From positions 1 to 64,000 of the forward strand of contig JBBCJX010000020.1 in assembly GCA_037189985.1 (NCBI GenBank): a stretch of 64,000 nt of DNA, given 5' to 3'. The notes below the pieces were generated by a model, which ran no database searches, was not told where the DNA came from, and worked only from the letters and a program-made list of their open reading frames with translations. Source of the stretch: UBA2031 sp037189985. Its GTDB lineage: Bacteria > Pseudomonadota > Gammaproteobacteria > Pseudomonadales > Moraxellaceae. Positions 27,195 through 34,149 of the stretch are shown here, one piece after another. The translations under genes and the position numbers were made by a program. Within the stretch, counting starts at the first letter, position 1. Each line of letters begins with the position of its first letter.

Positions 27195-27539
27195 TCAGTT
27201 GTCGCTGGTGTCGCGACCGAAGAAAGCGCCGAGTCTGGCCCGCATGGCGTCATCCAGTGCGCAGCGGATGAAGCGGCCATCGCGCTGCACACTGATGAGG
27301 CCGGCGTCGACCAGTTCCTTGGTGTGATGCGAAATGGTGGGGGCGCCGATATCCAGGCTGTCGATCAGGTGCGAGAGCCCGCAGGTTTTCATTTCGGTCT
27401 GGTGCTGGCGCAGGACTTCCAGGTAAATCGCCAGGCGGTTGGGGTTGGACAGGGCCTTGAAGGCCCGTGCCAGCTTTTCCAGATCCTGGCTCGCACGACT
27501 GCGTATCACGAATTCTTCTCCTGGCGGACCATCGGTCAT
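27195..27539 (-). CDS. ArsR-family winged-helix repressor
   Basis: 114-residue regulator with the ArsR fold: ARAFKALSNPNRLAIYLEVL (helices 1-2), IGAPTISHHTKELVDAGLISVQRDGRFIRCAL (recognition helix and wing). There is no ELCVCDL-type metal motif; a single Cys (CGLSHL) lies before the recognition helix, so it may sense something other than arsenic or soft metals, for example reactive electrophiles, given the divergent old-yellow-enzyme gene. First gene of the leftward MBL-NUDIX operon; likely autoregulator of the 115-base divergent region. Confidence 0.88.
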   Translation of the reverse strand: MTDGPPGEEFVIRSRASQDLEKLARAFKALSNPNRLAIYLEVLRQHQTEMKTCGLSHLIDSLDIGAPTISHHTKELVDAGLISVQRDGRFIRCALDDAMRARLGAFFGRDTSDN

Positions 27540-27575
27540 GGCGCATGGCCATCATGCCGGGCATTCTGACATACA

Positions 27576-27598
27576 TTGATAGTTTGACAAGTATCGAA
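27576..27598. promoter_or_regulatory. Candidate operator between arsR-type gene and OYE gene
   Basis: Imperfect inverted repeat TTGATA - 10 bases - TATCGAA in the AT-rich centre of the 115-base divergent region. Position and symmetry fit a repressor site for the ArsR-type protein; unproven. Confidence 0.35.
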
Positions 27599-27654
27599 TA
27601 GTTGCTTAGTTTGCCGGGACTCAACCGGCCGGTCGGCCATTTGCGGAGATCGTG

Positions 27655-28914
27655 ATGACACAGAATCTTTCCCCCGCCCAGGTACTGGCACAGTCCTTCA
27701 CCCTGCCCAATGGTTCCGTCGTCAAGAACCGCATTTTCAAGTCTGCCATGAGCGAAGGCCTGGGTACGGCCGACAACCGTGTCACCCAAGGGCTGGTGAA
27801 CCTGTATGAGCGCTGGGCAGAAGGCGGCAGCGGTATTCTGGTGACTGGTAACGTGATGGTGGACCGCCGTGCGCTGGGCGAGCCCGGCAACGTGGTGCTG
27901 GAGGATGAGCGCGACCTCGACATGCTGCGTGCATGGGCAAAGGCGGGTACCAAAAACGGCGCGCAGCTCTGGATGCAGATCAACCATCCCGGCAAGCAGG
28001 TCATGCGTACGCTGAACCCGACATCGGTGGCACCATCGGCCATTCCTTTTGGCAAGGATCTGGCGCCTTTCTTTGCAACACCACGTGCCCTGACAGAAGC
28101 TGAAATCGAAGACATCATCCAGCGCTTCGGCCATGCCGCTGCGATTGCCAAGAAAGCCGGTTTTTCCGGTGTACAGATTCACGGGGCTCATGGCTATCTC
28201 GTGAGCCAGTTCCTTTCCGGGCATCACAACCAGCGTACTGACCGCTGGGGCGGCAATCCGGAAAACCGTCGCCGCTTCGTGCTGGAAGTGTTCCGTGAAA
28301 TGCGGGCACAGACGGGAAAATCCTTTCCGGTGGCCATCAAGCTCAATTCGGCGGATTTCCAGAAAGGTGGATTCACCGAGGAGGAGTCGCTGAACGTGAT
28401 ACGTGCGCTTGGCGAAGCCGGCGTGGACCAGGTGGAAATTTCCGGCGGTACTTACGAGGCGCCCGTCATGGCAGGCAAGAAAAACTCCTTTGTGAAGGAG
28501 TCGACGCGCCGGCGTGAAGCCTATTTTCTGGAGTTCGCGGAAAAGGCTCGTGCGGCCGTCAAGACGCCGCTGGTTGTCACCGGCGGCTTCCGTTCTGCAT
28601 CCGGCATGGCGGAGGCCATCAGCAGCGGTGCGGTGGATTTTGTCGGTGTGGCACGTTCACTGGCGATCGAGCCGGATTTGCCCAGCCGTCTTCTGGCCGG
28701 CAAGGAAGCACGCCATGAGGTCAAGCCGATCAGCACGGGTGTGCCCATGGTCGACAAGATGGCGATGATGGAAGTCACCTGGTATTCACGCCAACTGCAT
28801 CGCATGGCGCGTGGCCGTTTGCCCAAGCCGAATGAATCCGGCTTGTGGTCGCTGGTGGCGACACTGGCAGAAAATGGCTGGGGCACCATCAAGACACGTC
28901 GCATGCGTGCCTGA
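27655..28914 (+). CDS. Old yellow enzyme family NADH:flavin oxidoreductase
   Basis: 419-residue FMN-dependent TIM-barrel oxidoreductase of the OYE/2,4-dienoyl-CoA reductase-like group. Features: N-terminal FTLPNGSVVKNRIFKSAMSE, MQINHPGKQ, IHGAHGYLVSQFLSGHHN with the ligand-binding His pair, NQRTDRWGG, and VTGGFRSASGM plus GVARSLAIEP for FMN phosphate binding. Probably reduces activated C=C bonds of enones; substrate unknown. GGAG precedes ATG 27655 at six bases (GTG 27652 is an alternative). It diverges from the ArsR-type repressor, which may control it. Confidence 0.9.
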   Translation: MTQNLSPAQVLAQSFTLPNGSVVKNRIFKSAMSEGLGTADNRVTQGLVNLYERWAEGGSGILVTGNVMVDRRALGEPGNVVLEDERDLDMLRAWAKAGTKNGAQLWMQINHPGKQVMRTLNPTSVAPSAIPFGKDLAPFFATPRALTEAEIEDIIQRFGHAAAIAKKAGFSGVQIHGAHGYLVSQFLSGHHNQRTDRWGGNPENRRRFVLEVFREMRAQTGKSFPVAIKLNSADFQKGGFTEEESLNVIRALGEAGVDQVEISGGTYEAPVMAGKKNSFVKESTRRREAYFLEFAEKARAAVKTPLVVTGGFRSASGMAEAISSGAVDFVGVARSLAIEPDLPSRLLAGKEARHEVKPISTGVPMVDKMAMMEVTWYSRQLHRMARGRLPKPNESGLWSLVATLAENGWGTIKTRRMRA

Positions 28915-28937
28915 GACTCAGGCAGTAATGTATCGGC

Positions 28938-28990
28938 GGGAGCCGTATCAGCCATTGCCTTGTGCATAGCGCTGATACGGCTCCCGTTGT
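28938..28990 (+). terminator. Long hairpin terminator after the OYE gene
   Basis: Perfect 14-base-pair stem GGGAGCCGTATCAG / CTGATACGGCTCCC with a 20-base loop, followed by GTTGTTGTTTT. The stem is longer and the loop larger than the other terminators here and the tail is not a pure T run, so efficiency is uncertain. Confidence 0.55.
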
Positions 28991-29017
28991 TGTTTTGGCT
29001 GCCGTGTCGTTCGGGGT

Positions 29018-29884
29018 TTACTGGTCCAGCGAGCGTCGTCCTGCCCAGTCTCTTGCAAATTGCGAGGCGGTACGGCCGGAGCGATTGCCTCGCGTGAGCG
29101 CCCATTGCAAGGCTGCCGTGCGTGTCTGCTCGTCCAGCACCAGCCCGTGCTTGCCCAGCCACACGGCCACTGCACCGAGATAATCGTCCTGGCTGTTGGG
29201 ATAGAAAGTTAGCCAGAGGCCAAAACGGTCGGAGAGGGAAACCTTGTCCTCCACGGATTCTCCCGGATGCAGTTCCCCGTTGTCCGTGTAATGTGCCTGC
29301 TGGTTTTCCCTGTGGAACTCCGGCAGCAGGTGGCGGCGGTTGCTGGTGGCGTAGATCAGCACATTGTTGGCGCCTGCATGAAGGCTGCCGTCCAGCGTGG
29401 TCTTGAGCGCGCGATAGCTTGCGTCGTCGTCGCTGAAAGAAAGGTCGTCGCAATAGACGATGAAGCGTTCCTGGCGGGCATGCAGTTGCTCGACGATTTC
29501 CGGCAGTTCGTGCAGCAGGTGTTTGTCCACTTCCACCACACGCAGCCCCTCTGCGCTGAATTCGTTCAGAAGCGCTTTTACCAGCGAGGATTTGCCGGTG
29601 CCGCGACTGCCGGTGAGCAGCACGTTGTTGGCGGGCAGGCCTTTCACGAACTGTTCTGTGTTGCGTGAAATCTCGGCTTTCTGGCGGTCTATGTTCTTGA
29701 GGTCGTCCAGGCGTATGGGGCTCAGGTCCCGGACGGTTTCCAGCCAGCCGCCATGTGGATGGGCGCGCCAGCGGAAGGCCAGCCCGTTGTCGAAATCCGG
29801 TGCGGGTGGCGTGGCGGGCAGGGCGGATTGCAGGGTCGAAATCAGGCGTTGCAGTTCGGCAACGAGGGCAGGGCTGTCGTTCAT
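29018..29884 (-). CDS. DUF815-family AAA+ ATPase
   Basis: 288-residue P-loop ATPase of the DUF815 family. Walker A is LLTGSRGTGKSSLVKALL near residue 85, Walker B RFIVYCDDLSF near 145, and sensor-like IYATSNRRHLLP near 180. The N-terminal helix and GLAFRWR... segment are typical. Function is not established; family members are conserved next to varied metabolic genes. The ATG at 29884 has GGGAGA upstream; the frame is open further but without resemblance. It is divergent from the Dyp peroxidase gene across 202 bases. Confidence 0.85.
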   Translation of the reverse strand: MNDSPALVAELQRLISTLQSALPATPPAPDFDNGLAFRWRAHPHGGWLETVRDLSPIRLDDLKNIDRQKAEISRNTEQFVKGLPANNVLLTGSRGTGKSSLVKALLNEFSAEGLRVVEVDKHLLHELPEIVEQLHARQERFIVYCDDLSFSDDDASYRALKTTLDGSLHAGANNVLIYATSNRRHLLPEFHRENQQAHYTDNGELHPGESVEDKVSLSDRFGLWLTFYPNSQDDYLGAVAVWLGKHGLVLDEQTRTAALQWALTRGNRSGRTASQFARDWAGRRSLDQ

Positions 29885-30086
29885 GGTGTCTCCCTCTGCG
29901 CGGGCCGTGTCATTCCATCCCGGTGCAGAGTGTTCCGGGGGTGCATGCAGATTTTTCTTAGCCTGCTGACAGATACGTTCCATTGCAAGATTCTGCAGCG
30001 ATGTTTGACTGTATTCAGGCAAGGCAAAGGGTCGGGATTGGAGTCCGTCTGGTTTATCCTTGGCAGGATTCGCCAGGGAGACATAC

Positions 30087-31001
30087 ATGACCGCGCAAAC
30101 CGGCATCCTGCCACCAACATCCCCGCATGCCCGTTTTCTGGTTGTAAGGCGTCGCGGCTTGCCGCTCGAGACGCTGAAGACCGCACTGCAAACCTTTGCC
30201 GTGACGCGCCGCCGCCTGCAGACCCAAGCACCGGACGCCCATCTGGTGACCTCGGTCGGTTTTGGCCCGGACCTCTGGCGGGACCTGCAGGGGCGCCTGC
30301 CCGACGGTTTTCATGCCCTGTCGCCGCTGGAGGGAAAATTCTCCATGCCGGCAGAAGAAGCGGACCTGCTGGTACATGTACACAGTGACCGGGCTGACCT
30401 GTGCTTTGCACTGGTTCAGGAGCTGATGGTGGCTCTTGGCGGTCTTGTGGATGTGCTGGAGGAAGTTACCGGCTTCCGCTATTTCGACAGCCGCGATCTG
30501 ACGGGTTTTATCGACGGCACGGAGAATCCGCAATTGCCGGAGGCCCGCGCAGAGACGGCACTGATTGCCGAGGGTGAATATGCCGATGGCGGTTTTGCCT
30601 TTGCCCAGCGCTATGTCCATCACCTTGACAAATGGCATCGCCTCAAGGTGGATGCACAGGAACAAGTGATGGGTCGGACCAAGCTGGAAAGCATCGAGCT
30701 GGATGACGATGCAAAACCGGAAAATGCCCATATCGCCCGCGCCGTGATCGAAGAGGATGGCGAAGAGCTGGAAATCCTGCGGCACAGCCTGCCCTATGGC
30801 GATGCTGCCGGTGAGCAGGGTTTGTTCTTTATTGCTTATACCCGTGATCTTTCCATCATCGACCGCATGCTGGCGCGCATGTACGGGACTACGGATGATG
30901 GACAGAGTGATCGCCTGCTGAACTTTGTCACACCCGTGGGGGGCGCCTACTTCTTCTTGCCTTCGGAAGAGATGTGGCGGGACGTGATTGGCGAAGCGTG
31001 A
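30087..31001 (+). CDS. Dyp-type heme peroxidase
   Basis: 304-residue dye-decolourising peroxidase, using H2O2 on an unknown reductant. Seen: the FIDGTENP motif (GxxDG-type, with catalytic Asp) near residue 148, a later proximal His in EILRHSLPYG, and FFIAYTRDLSIIDRMLARM near the C-terminus, fitting the YfeX-like class. No signal peptide or encapsulin-targeting tail is visible and no encapsulin gene adjoins, so a cytosolic enzyme is likely. GGGAG precedes the ATG. Its heme use may tie loosely to the heme island further right, but the two are 5 kb apart. Confidence 0.9.
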   Translation: MTAQTGILPPTSPHARFLVVRRRGLPLETLKTALQTFAVTRRRLQTQAPDAHLVTSVGFGPDLWRDLQGRLPDGFHALSPLEGKFSMPAEEADLLVHVHSDRADLCFALVQELMVALGGLVDVLEEVTGFRYFDSRDLTGFIDGTENPQLPEARAETALIAEGEYADGGFAFAQRYVHHLDKWHRLKVDAQEQVMGRTKLESIELDDDAKPENAHIARAVIEEDGEELEILRHSLPYGDAAGEQGLFFIAYTRDLSIIDRMLARMYGTTDDGQSDRLLNFVTPVGGAYFFLPSEEMWRDVIGEA

Positions 31002-31013
31002 GGCTTGCGAGCA

Positions 31014-31156
31014 CTGTCGTCACCCCGGCGCAGGCCGGGGTCCATGCGGCGATGATATTGCCGATGCCGAATGGGCTATTCGCTATGCTCACCCCTTCGG
31101 GGCCAGCCTACGGCTGTTCTGCGCTTTGCTTGTCCGGCCTGCGCCGGGACGACGAA
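31014..31156. repeat. REP/BIME-like palindromic repeat element
   Basis: Long inverted repeat: the left arm GTCGTCACCCCGGCGCAGG and the right arm CCTGCGCCGGGACGAC are near-perfect reverse complements about 100 bases apart, each arm itself palindromic (CCCCGG..CCGGGG). A small CCCCTTCGGGG hairpin lies inside. Extragenic, between converging dyp and MFS genes. The sequence resembles the 'CACCCCGGCGNAGGCCGGGGTCCA' class of dispersed bacterial palindromes. Confidence 0.75.
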
Positions 31157-31197
31157 GTCCTCGTCAGAGGTATAGTGCAGCCACGCTCTGATTTCTG

Positions 31198-32403
31198 TTA
31201 GGAGCGCACTTCCACTTTGCCGGCCAGCCACATGGCCAGCAGTGTCATGCCCATTGCGCCATAACCGACAATGTCGAAATGCAGCAGACGGCCATTGCCG
31301 CCGTCTGCCAGCACCAGTGTCGGCCAGAAGGCTGCCAGACTGGAGGCCAGCTGTTGCAGTGCGGCATTCATGCTGAGGAAGCGTCCGCGCAAGGCGGGTG
31401 AGCTGGCGGCGGTCACCAGTGCCAGTGTGGGGATGATGCGGCCGGAAATCAGCACCATGAAAAGCGTGCTCACGACCAGCACCAGCGGCAGTGCGAGCGG
31501 TGGCAGATGCGTGAGCAGGAAAAGCGGAATGAGTGACAGCCCGCCGATGACATGAACGGTGCGTGCCTTGCCGATGCGGTCAGCAAGGCGCCCGATCAGT
31601 GGTGCCGTGAAGAGCGTGGCCAGTCCGCCACAGAAATAGATCAGCGAGAGATGTTTTTCGGCCAGCCCGACATTGCCGACCATGTAGGGGCTGATGAAAG
31701 GGATCACGCTGAAGCCTGCCAGCATCATGCAGGCAATCAGTGCAAAGGCGCGCCAGTGGTTGCCTTCGCTGAACACGGCATGAAGCGTACCGCGAACGGC
31801 AATCGGGCCTTTGTCGCGGGCAGGCAGGGAGGGCAGGATGCGCCATGCGGCCAGCGCCAGGATCATGCCGGTTCCTGCCACAAAGAAGAACGGTGTACGC
31901 CAACTCCAATGGCTGGCGATGTAGATGCCAAGCGGCACGCCAGCCACTGCGGCCAAGGAGAAAGCCGCCATGACCTTTCCCGTGGCGGCGCCACGCCGCG
32001 CTTCGGGTATGCAGTCGCCAAGATACGCCAGCACGTTCGCACTCAATATGCCGCCAAAGCATCCGGCCAGCAGGCGCGCCAGCATCAGGGTATGAAAGTC
32101 GCGGGCAAAACCGCAGGCCAGTGTGGCCAGCAGGAAGCCGGTAAAAATCACCAGCAGCATGCGGCGGCGGTCAAAGCGGTCGATGACGAAGGCGCAGGCA
32201 AAGCCGGCGATACCTGCGCTGAAGGTATAAGCCGCTACCAGAAATCCGAACTGCGACGACGTGATGTCCAGCAACCGCATCAGTTGGGGGCCGAGCGGCA
32301 TCAGGATCATGAAGTCGACAATGTGGCAGAACTGCATTCCCGCCAGCAGCAGGACAAGGTTTCTTTCGTGAGCAGGTGACAGGGTTTGTGCGGTCATGAT
32401 CAT
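31198..32403 (-). CDS. Major facilitator superfamily transporter
   Basis: About 401 residues with 12 hydrophobic segments. The cytoplasmic loop FDRRRMLL after helix 2 and the motif LGDCIPEARRGAATGKVMAAFSLAAVAGVPLG (motif C-like, antiporter signature region) fit the DHA1 drug:H+ antiporter group; GRLADRIGKARTV repeats the loop in the second half. Substrate unknown. ATG 32403 is preferred over 32442 because the extra residues are Pro-rich and not family-like, though neither has a clear ribosome site. Divergent from the ANTAR regulator. Confidence 0.85.
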   Translation of the reverse strand: MIMTAQTLSPAHERNLVLLLAGMQFCHIVDFMILMPLGPQLMRLLDITSSQFGFLVAAYTFSAGIAGFACAFVIDRFDRRRMLLVIFTGFLLATLACGFARDFHTLMLARLLAGCFGGILSANVLAYLGDCIPEARRGAATGKVMAAFSLAAVAGVPLGIYIASHWSWRTPFFFVAGTGMILALAAWRILPSLPARDKGPIAVRGTLHAVFSEGNHWRAFALIACMMLAGFSVIPFISPYMVGNVGLAEKHLSLIYFCGGLATLFTAPLIGRLADRIGKARTVHVIGGLSLIPLFLLTHLPPLALPLVLVVSTLFMVLISGRIIPTLALVTAASSPALRGRFLSMNAALQQLASSLAAFWPTLVLADGGNGRLLHFDIVGYGAMGMTLLAMWLAGKVEVRS

Positions 32404-32562
32404 GAGGTGTGCTGGCGGGGAGAGGGCTCTTGGCGGCATCAATGTTGTGCGGGATTGCCAAAAGGGTGCGGCACCCTAGCACCCGCCCCGATTTAACAGA
32501 AGCTGGCGTGATTGGCACAGGGATTGCTCAAGTTCCTGAATAGATGATTCAGGATGGCGGCA

Positions 32563-33093
32563 ATGCTCAGGATTCTGCTGGTCAATGATCGCGACAGCCA
32601 GCTCGGGCCTTTGCGTACTGCGCTGGTGCAGGGAGGCCACCAGGTTCTGGCAGAGCTTTCCTCGGCAACGGTGACCCCGCACACCGTTGCCAGCATGCAC
32701 CCCGACGTAGTGATGATAGATACCGGATCACCGGGCAGGCGCGTGCTGGAGGGAATGCCTACGCTGACGCGTATTGCCCCCACGGATGACGGCATGGCGG
32801 CACCTCTGCCGGCGGTGCATGTGCTTGAGCAGCCCGGCATGTCCGCTTATGCCGCAGCAGGTGTGGATGCCATGGTGCTGGAGTCGGTGCTGGTCACTTC
32901 GGCAGCAGTCATGCAGGACGCTGATCAGGATGATGACAGGCTTATCGGGCGAGCCCTTGCGTTGCTCATGCAGCTGCGGCATTTCAGCGAGGCTGATGCG
33001 CGGGAAGCATTGCGACGCATGGCGCGTGACCGCCAGATTTCTTTGCGACAGGTTGCCGAGAAACTTCTTTCCATGAATGACCTGCTTGCCTGA
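32563..33093 (+). CDS. ANTAR-domain response regulator (NasT/AmiR type)
   Basis: 176-residue regulator: a receiver-like domain (residues 1-115) with LLVNDRD and a conserved acceptor Asp in VVMIDTGSP, then the ANTAR RNA-binding domain (about 122-175) with the signature helix pattern LLMQLRHFSEADAREALRRMARDRQ. ANTAR proteins bind paired hexanucleotide hairpins in leader RNAs to stop termination, often in nitrate and nitrite assimilation with the sensor NasS. No nasS, nas or nir gene is in the window. AGGA eight bases upstream favours ATG 32563 over 32554. A terminator and the sigma-54 RNA candidate follow directly. Confidence 0.88.
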   Translation: MLRILLVNDRDSQLGPLRTALVQGGHQVLAELSSATVTPHTVASMHPDVVMIDTGSPGRRVLEGMPTLTRIAPTDDGMAAPLPAVHVLEQPGMSAYAAAGVDAMVLESVLVTSAAVMQDADQDDDRLIGRALALLMQLRHFSEADAREALRRMARDRQISLRQVAEKLLSMNDLLA

Positions 33094-33112
33094 ATCAACG
33101 CTTTCCTCAATC

Positions 33113-33138
33113 CGGCGCCTGATGGCGCCGTTTTTTTT
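33113..33138 (+). terminator. Terminator of the ANTAR regulator gene
   Basis: Perfect CGGCGCC-TGAT-GGCGCCG hairpin followed by eight T, 20 bases past the stop codon. Confidence 0.92.
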
Positions 33139-33258
33139 CTCTCGTGGTGCGTTCTTGTGCCGCCGTGCACTGTGATCTGTCGTGTGCGAGTGTTCCAGGC
33201 TTGGTATTGGTTGGCAGAGAGCTGTGAAAACAGCGGGTTATGGCGTTGAAGATGCGGC

Positions 33259-33274
33259 TGGCACAGAGCTTGCT
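33259..33274 (+). promoter_or_regulatory. Sigma-54 (RpoN) promoter
   Basis: TGGCAC-AGAGC-TTGCT matches the -24/-12 consensus TGGCACG-N4-TTGCW at every strongly conserved position, including GG and GC with the obligatory spacing. The predicted start of transcription is near 33285. It lies in a gene-free stretch and points to the hairpin-rich segment ending in a terminator. GGTGC- and GTGCAC-like half sites near 33145-33170 are at a plausible distance for an enhancer-binding activator such as NtrC, but this is weak. Confidence 0.75.
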
Positions 33275-33284
33275 GAATGTCCGG

Positions 33285-33451
33285 TGTGAGTTCGCGTGCT
33301 TCCTGTGTGTTCTGGCAGCGAACTCAAGCTTCTCCTGTGTCGTGCATGGACACCTCCGGGTCGGGAGACCCCGTTCGGTGTCACACTCCCGGAGCATTGC
33401 TCCGGCGAGGATGAGGGCGTCTTGCGGCTTTGCCGCAGGCGCCCTTTTTTT
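33285..33451 (+). ncRNA. Candidate sigma-54-dependent small RNA
   Basis: About 165 bases from the predicted RpoN start to an intrinsic terminator. Perfect hairpins occur in series: GAGTTCGC/GCGAACTC (33288-33325), GTGTC/GACAC (33337-33353), GGGTC/GACCC closed by a GNRA loop GGGA (33358-33371), CCGGAGC/GCTCCGG (33389-33405), and the terminator stem (33415-33444). The first stem starts three bases after the predicted start. No frame in it has a ribosome site. By analogy with RpoN-driven NrsZ or CrcZ of Pseudomonas it may be a nitrogen- or carbon-regulated RNA; no sequence match to these is claimed. Confidence 0.6.
33415..33451 (+). terminator. Intrinsic terminator of the small RNA candidate
   Basis: GC-rich stem with GCGGC-TTT-GCCGC core and GGGCG/CGCCC base, followed by seven T on the plus strand. 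The minus strand has no T run after it, so it serves rightward transcription only, and no rightward protein gene ends here. Confidence 0.85.
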
Positions 33452-33487
33452 ATGCCGGCAACCGGTGTTGCACGGCTGTGATAGGCA

Positions 33488-34090
33488 TCATTTTCCTATG
33501 CCGGGTGCTGCTGGCAACTTCAGAAGCAGCTCATCAATGGCCTTCTGCAGGCTTTCTTCGTTCAGTGGCTTGCCCAGGTTGACGTCATTTGACAGAGAGC
33601 CACGCCAGACCAGCTTGTTGCTTTTGGCATCATGGATGTCCAGCAGCAGGGTGCCCTCGTGATAGGTGATGGTGCGAGTCACGATGTCGGGTGGGCCGTA
33701 GTAGCCCCAGCTGTAAACCGTGTCGCACCCCCTGCGGGGTCCGCAGACGACATGGGTACGCGGCGGGAACACGGGTTCACGTACCTGCTGGGTCTGCTTT
33801 TGCAGGCCGACATGGTAGTGCACCAGCCAGTCGGCCTGCTCGGCGCCACTTTCCTTGTAGCCGCGTCGGGTGAGGCCGGTGTCAATGGCGCGCTTGATCT
33901 TGCCGGTGATGATGTCGTTGTTGATACGGGTGTCATTCTCGCCGGGAATGCTGTCAGTGGCTTTGCCCCAGGCATAGTGGCTGTTGCCCGGCAGTCCTGC
34001 GGTCGAGTCCTGTTCCACCAGCATGTGCGGCCCGCAGCCCCCGAGCAGCAGGGTGCCTAGCAGCAGGAGGATTCTTGTAGGCTGGGACAT
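33488..34090 (-). CDS. DUF4136 lipoprotein
   Basis: 200-residue lipoprotein: signal MSQPTRILLLLGTLLLGGC with lipobox LLGGC, then a DUF4136 domain (NSHYAWG near the N-terminus, I-K-R-A-I-D-x-G-L-x-x-R-G-Y, ADWLVHYHV, EGTLLLDIHD, LVWRGSLS at the C-terminus). Function unknown; such proteins sit at the outer membrane. AAGGAG precedes ATG 34090, which decides it against the long open frame to 34261. It diverges from the aminopeptidase lipoprotein gene across 59 bases, a short shared promoter region. Confidence 0.85.
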   Translation of the reverse strand: MSQPTRILLLLGTLLLGGCGPHMLVEQDSTAGLPGNSHYAWGKATDSIPGENDTRINNDIITGKIKRAIDTGLTRRGYKESGAEQADWLVHYHVGLQKQTQQVREPVFPPRTHVVCGPRRGCDTVYSWGYYGPPDIVTRTITYHEGTLLLDIHDAKSNKLVWRGSLSNDVNLGKPLNEESLQKAIDELLLKLPAAPGIGK

Positions 34091-34149
34091 GAGCGGCTCC
34101 TTGGATATGCCGGCCTTGCTTGGCAGGCCGGGACTGCCATCATACGCGC

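Noticed and set aside
27250..28227. 325-codon leftward frame across the ArsR gene and OYE gene
   Set aside because: Overlaps two genes with clear conserved motifs; no domain or ribosome site.
30087..31001. Encapsulin cargo status of the Dyp peroxidase
   Set aside because: No targeting tail at the C-terminus and no encapsulin gene adjacent.
33285..33451. RNase P RNA, 6S RNA or tmRNA identity for the hairpin region
   Set aside because: None of the conserved core motifs of these RNAs is visible and the RpoN promoter would be unusual for them.
33240..33662. 140-codon rightward frame covering the small-RNA candidate
   Set aside because: Crosses the intrinsic terminator and runs antisense into the DUF4136 gene; no ribosome site and no resemblance to any protein.
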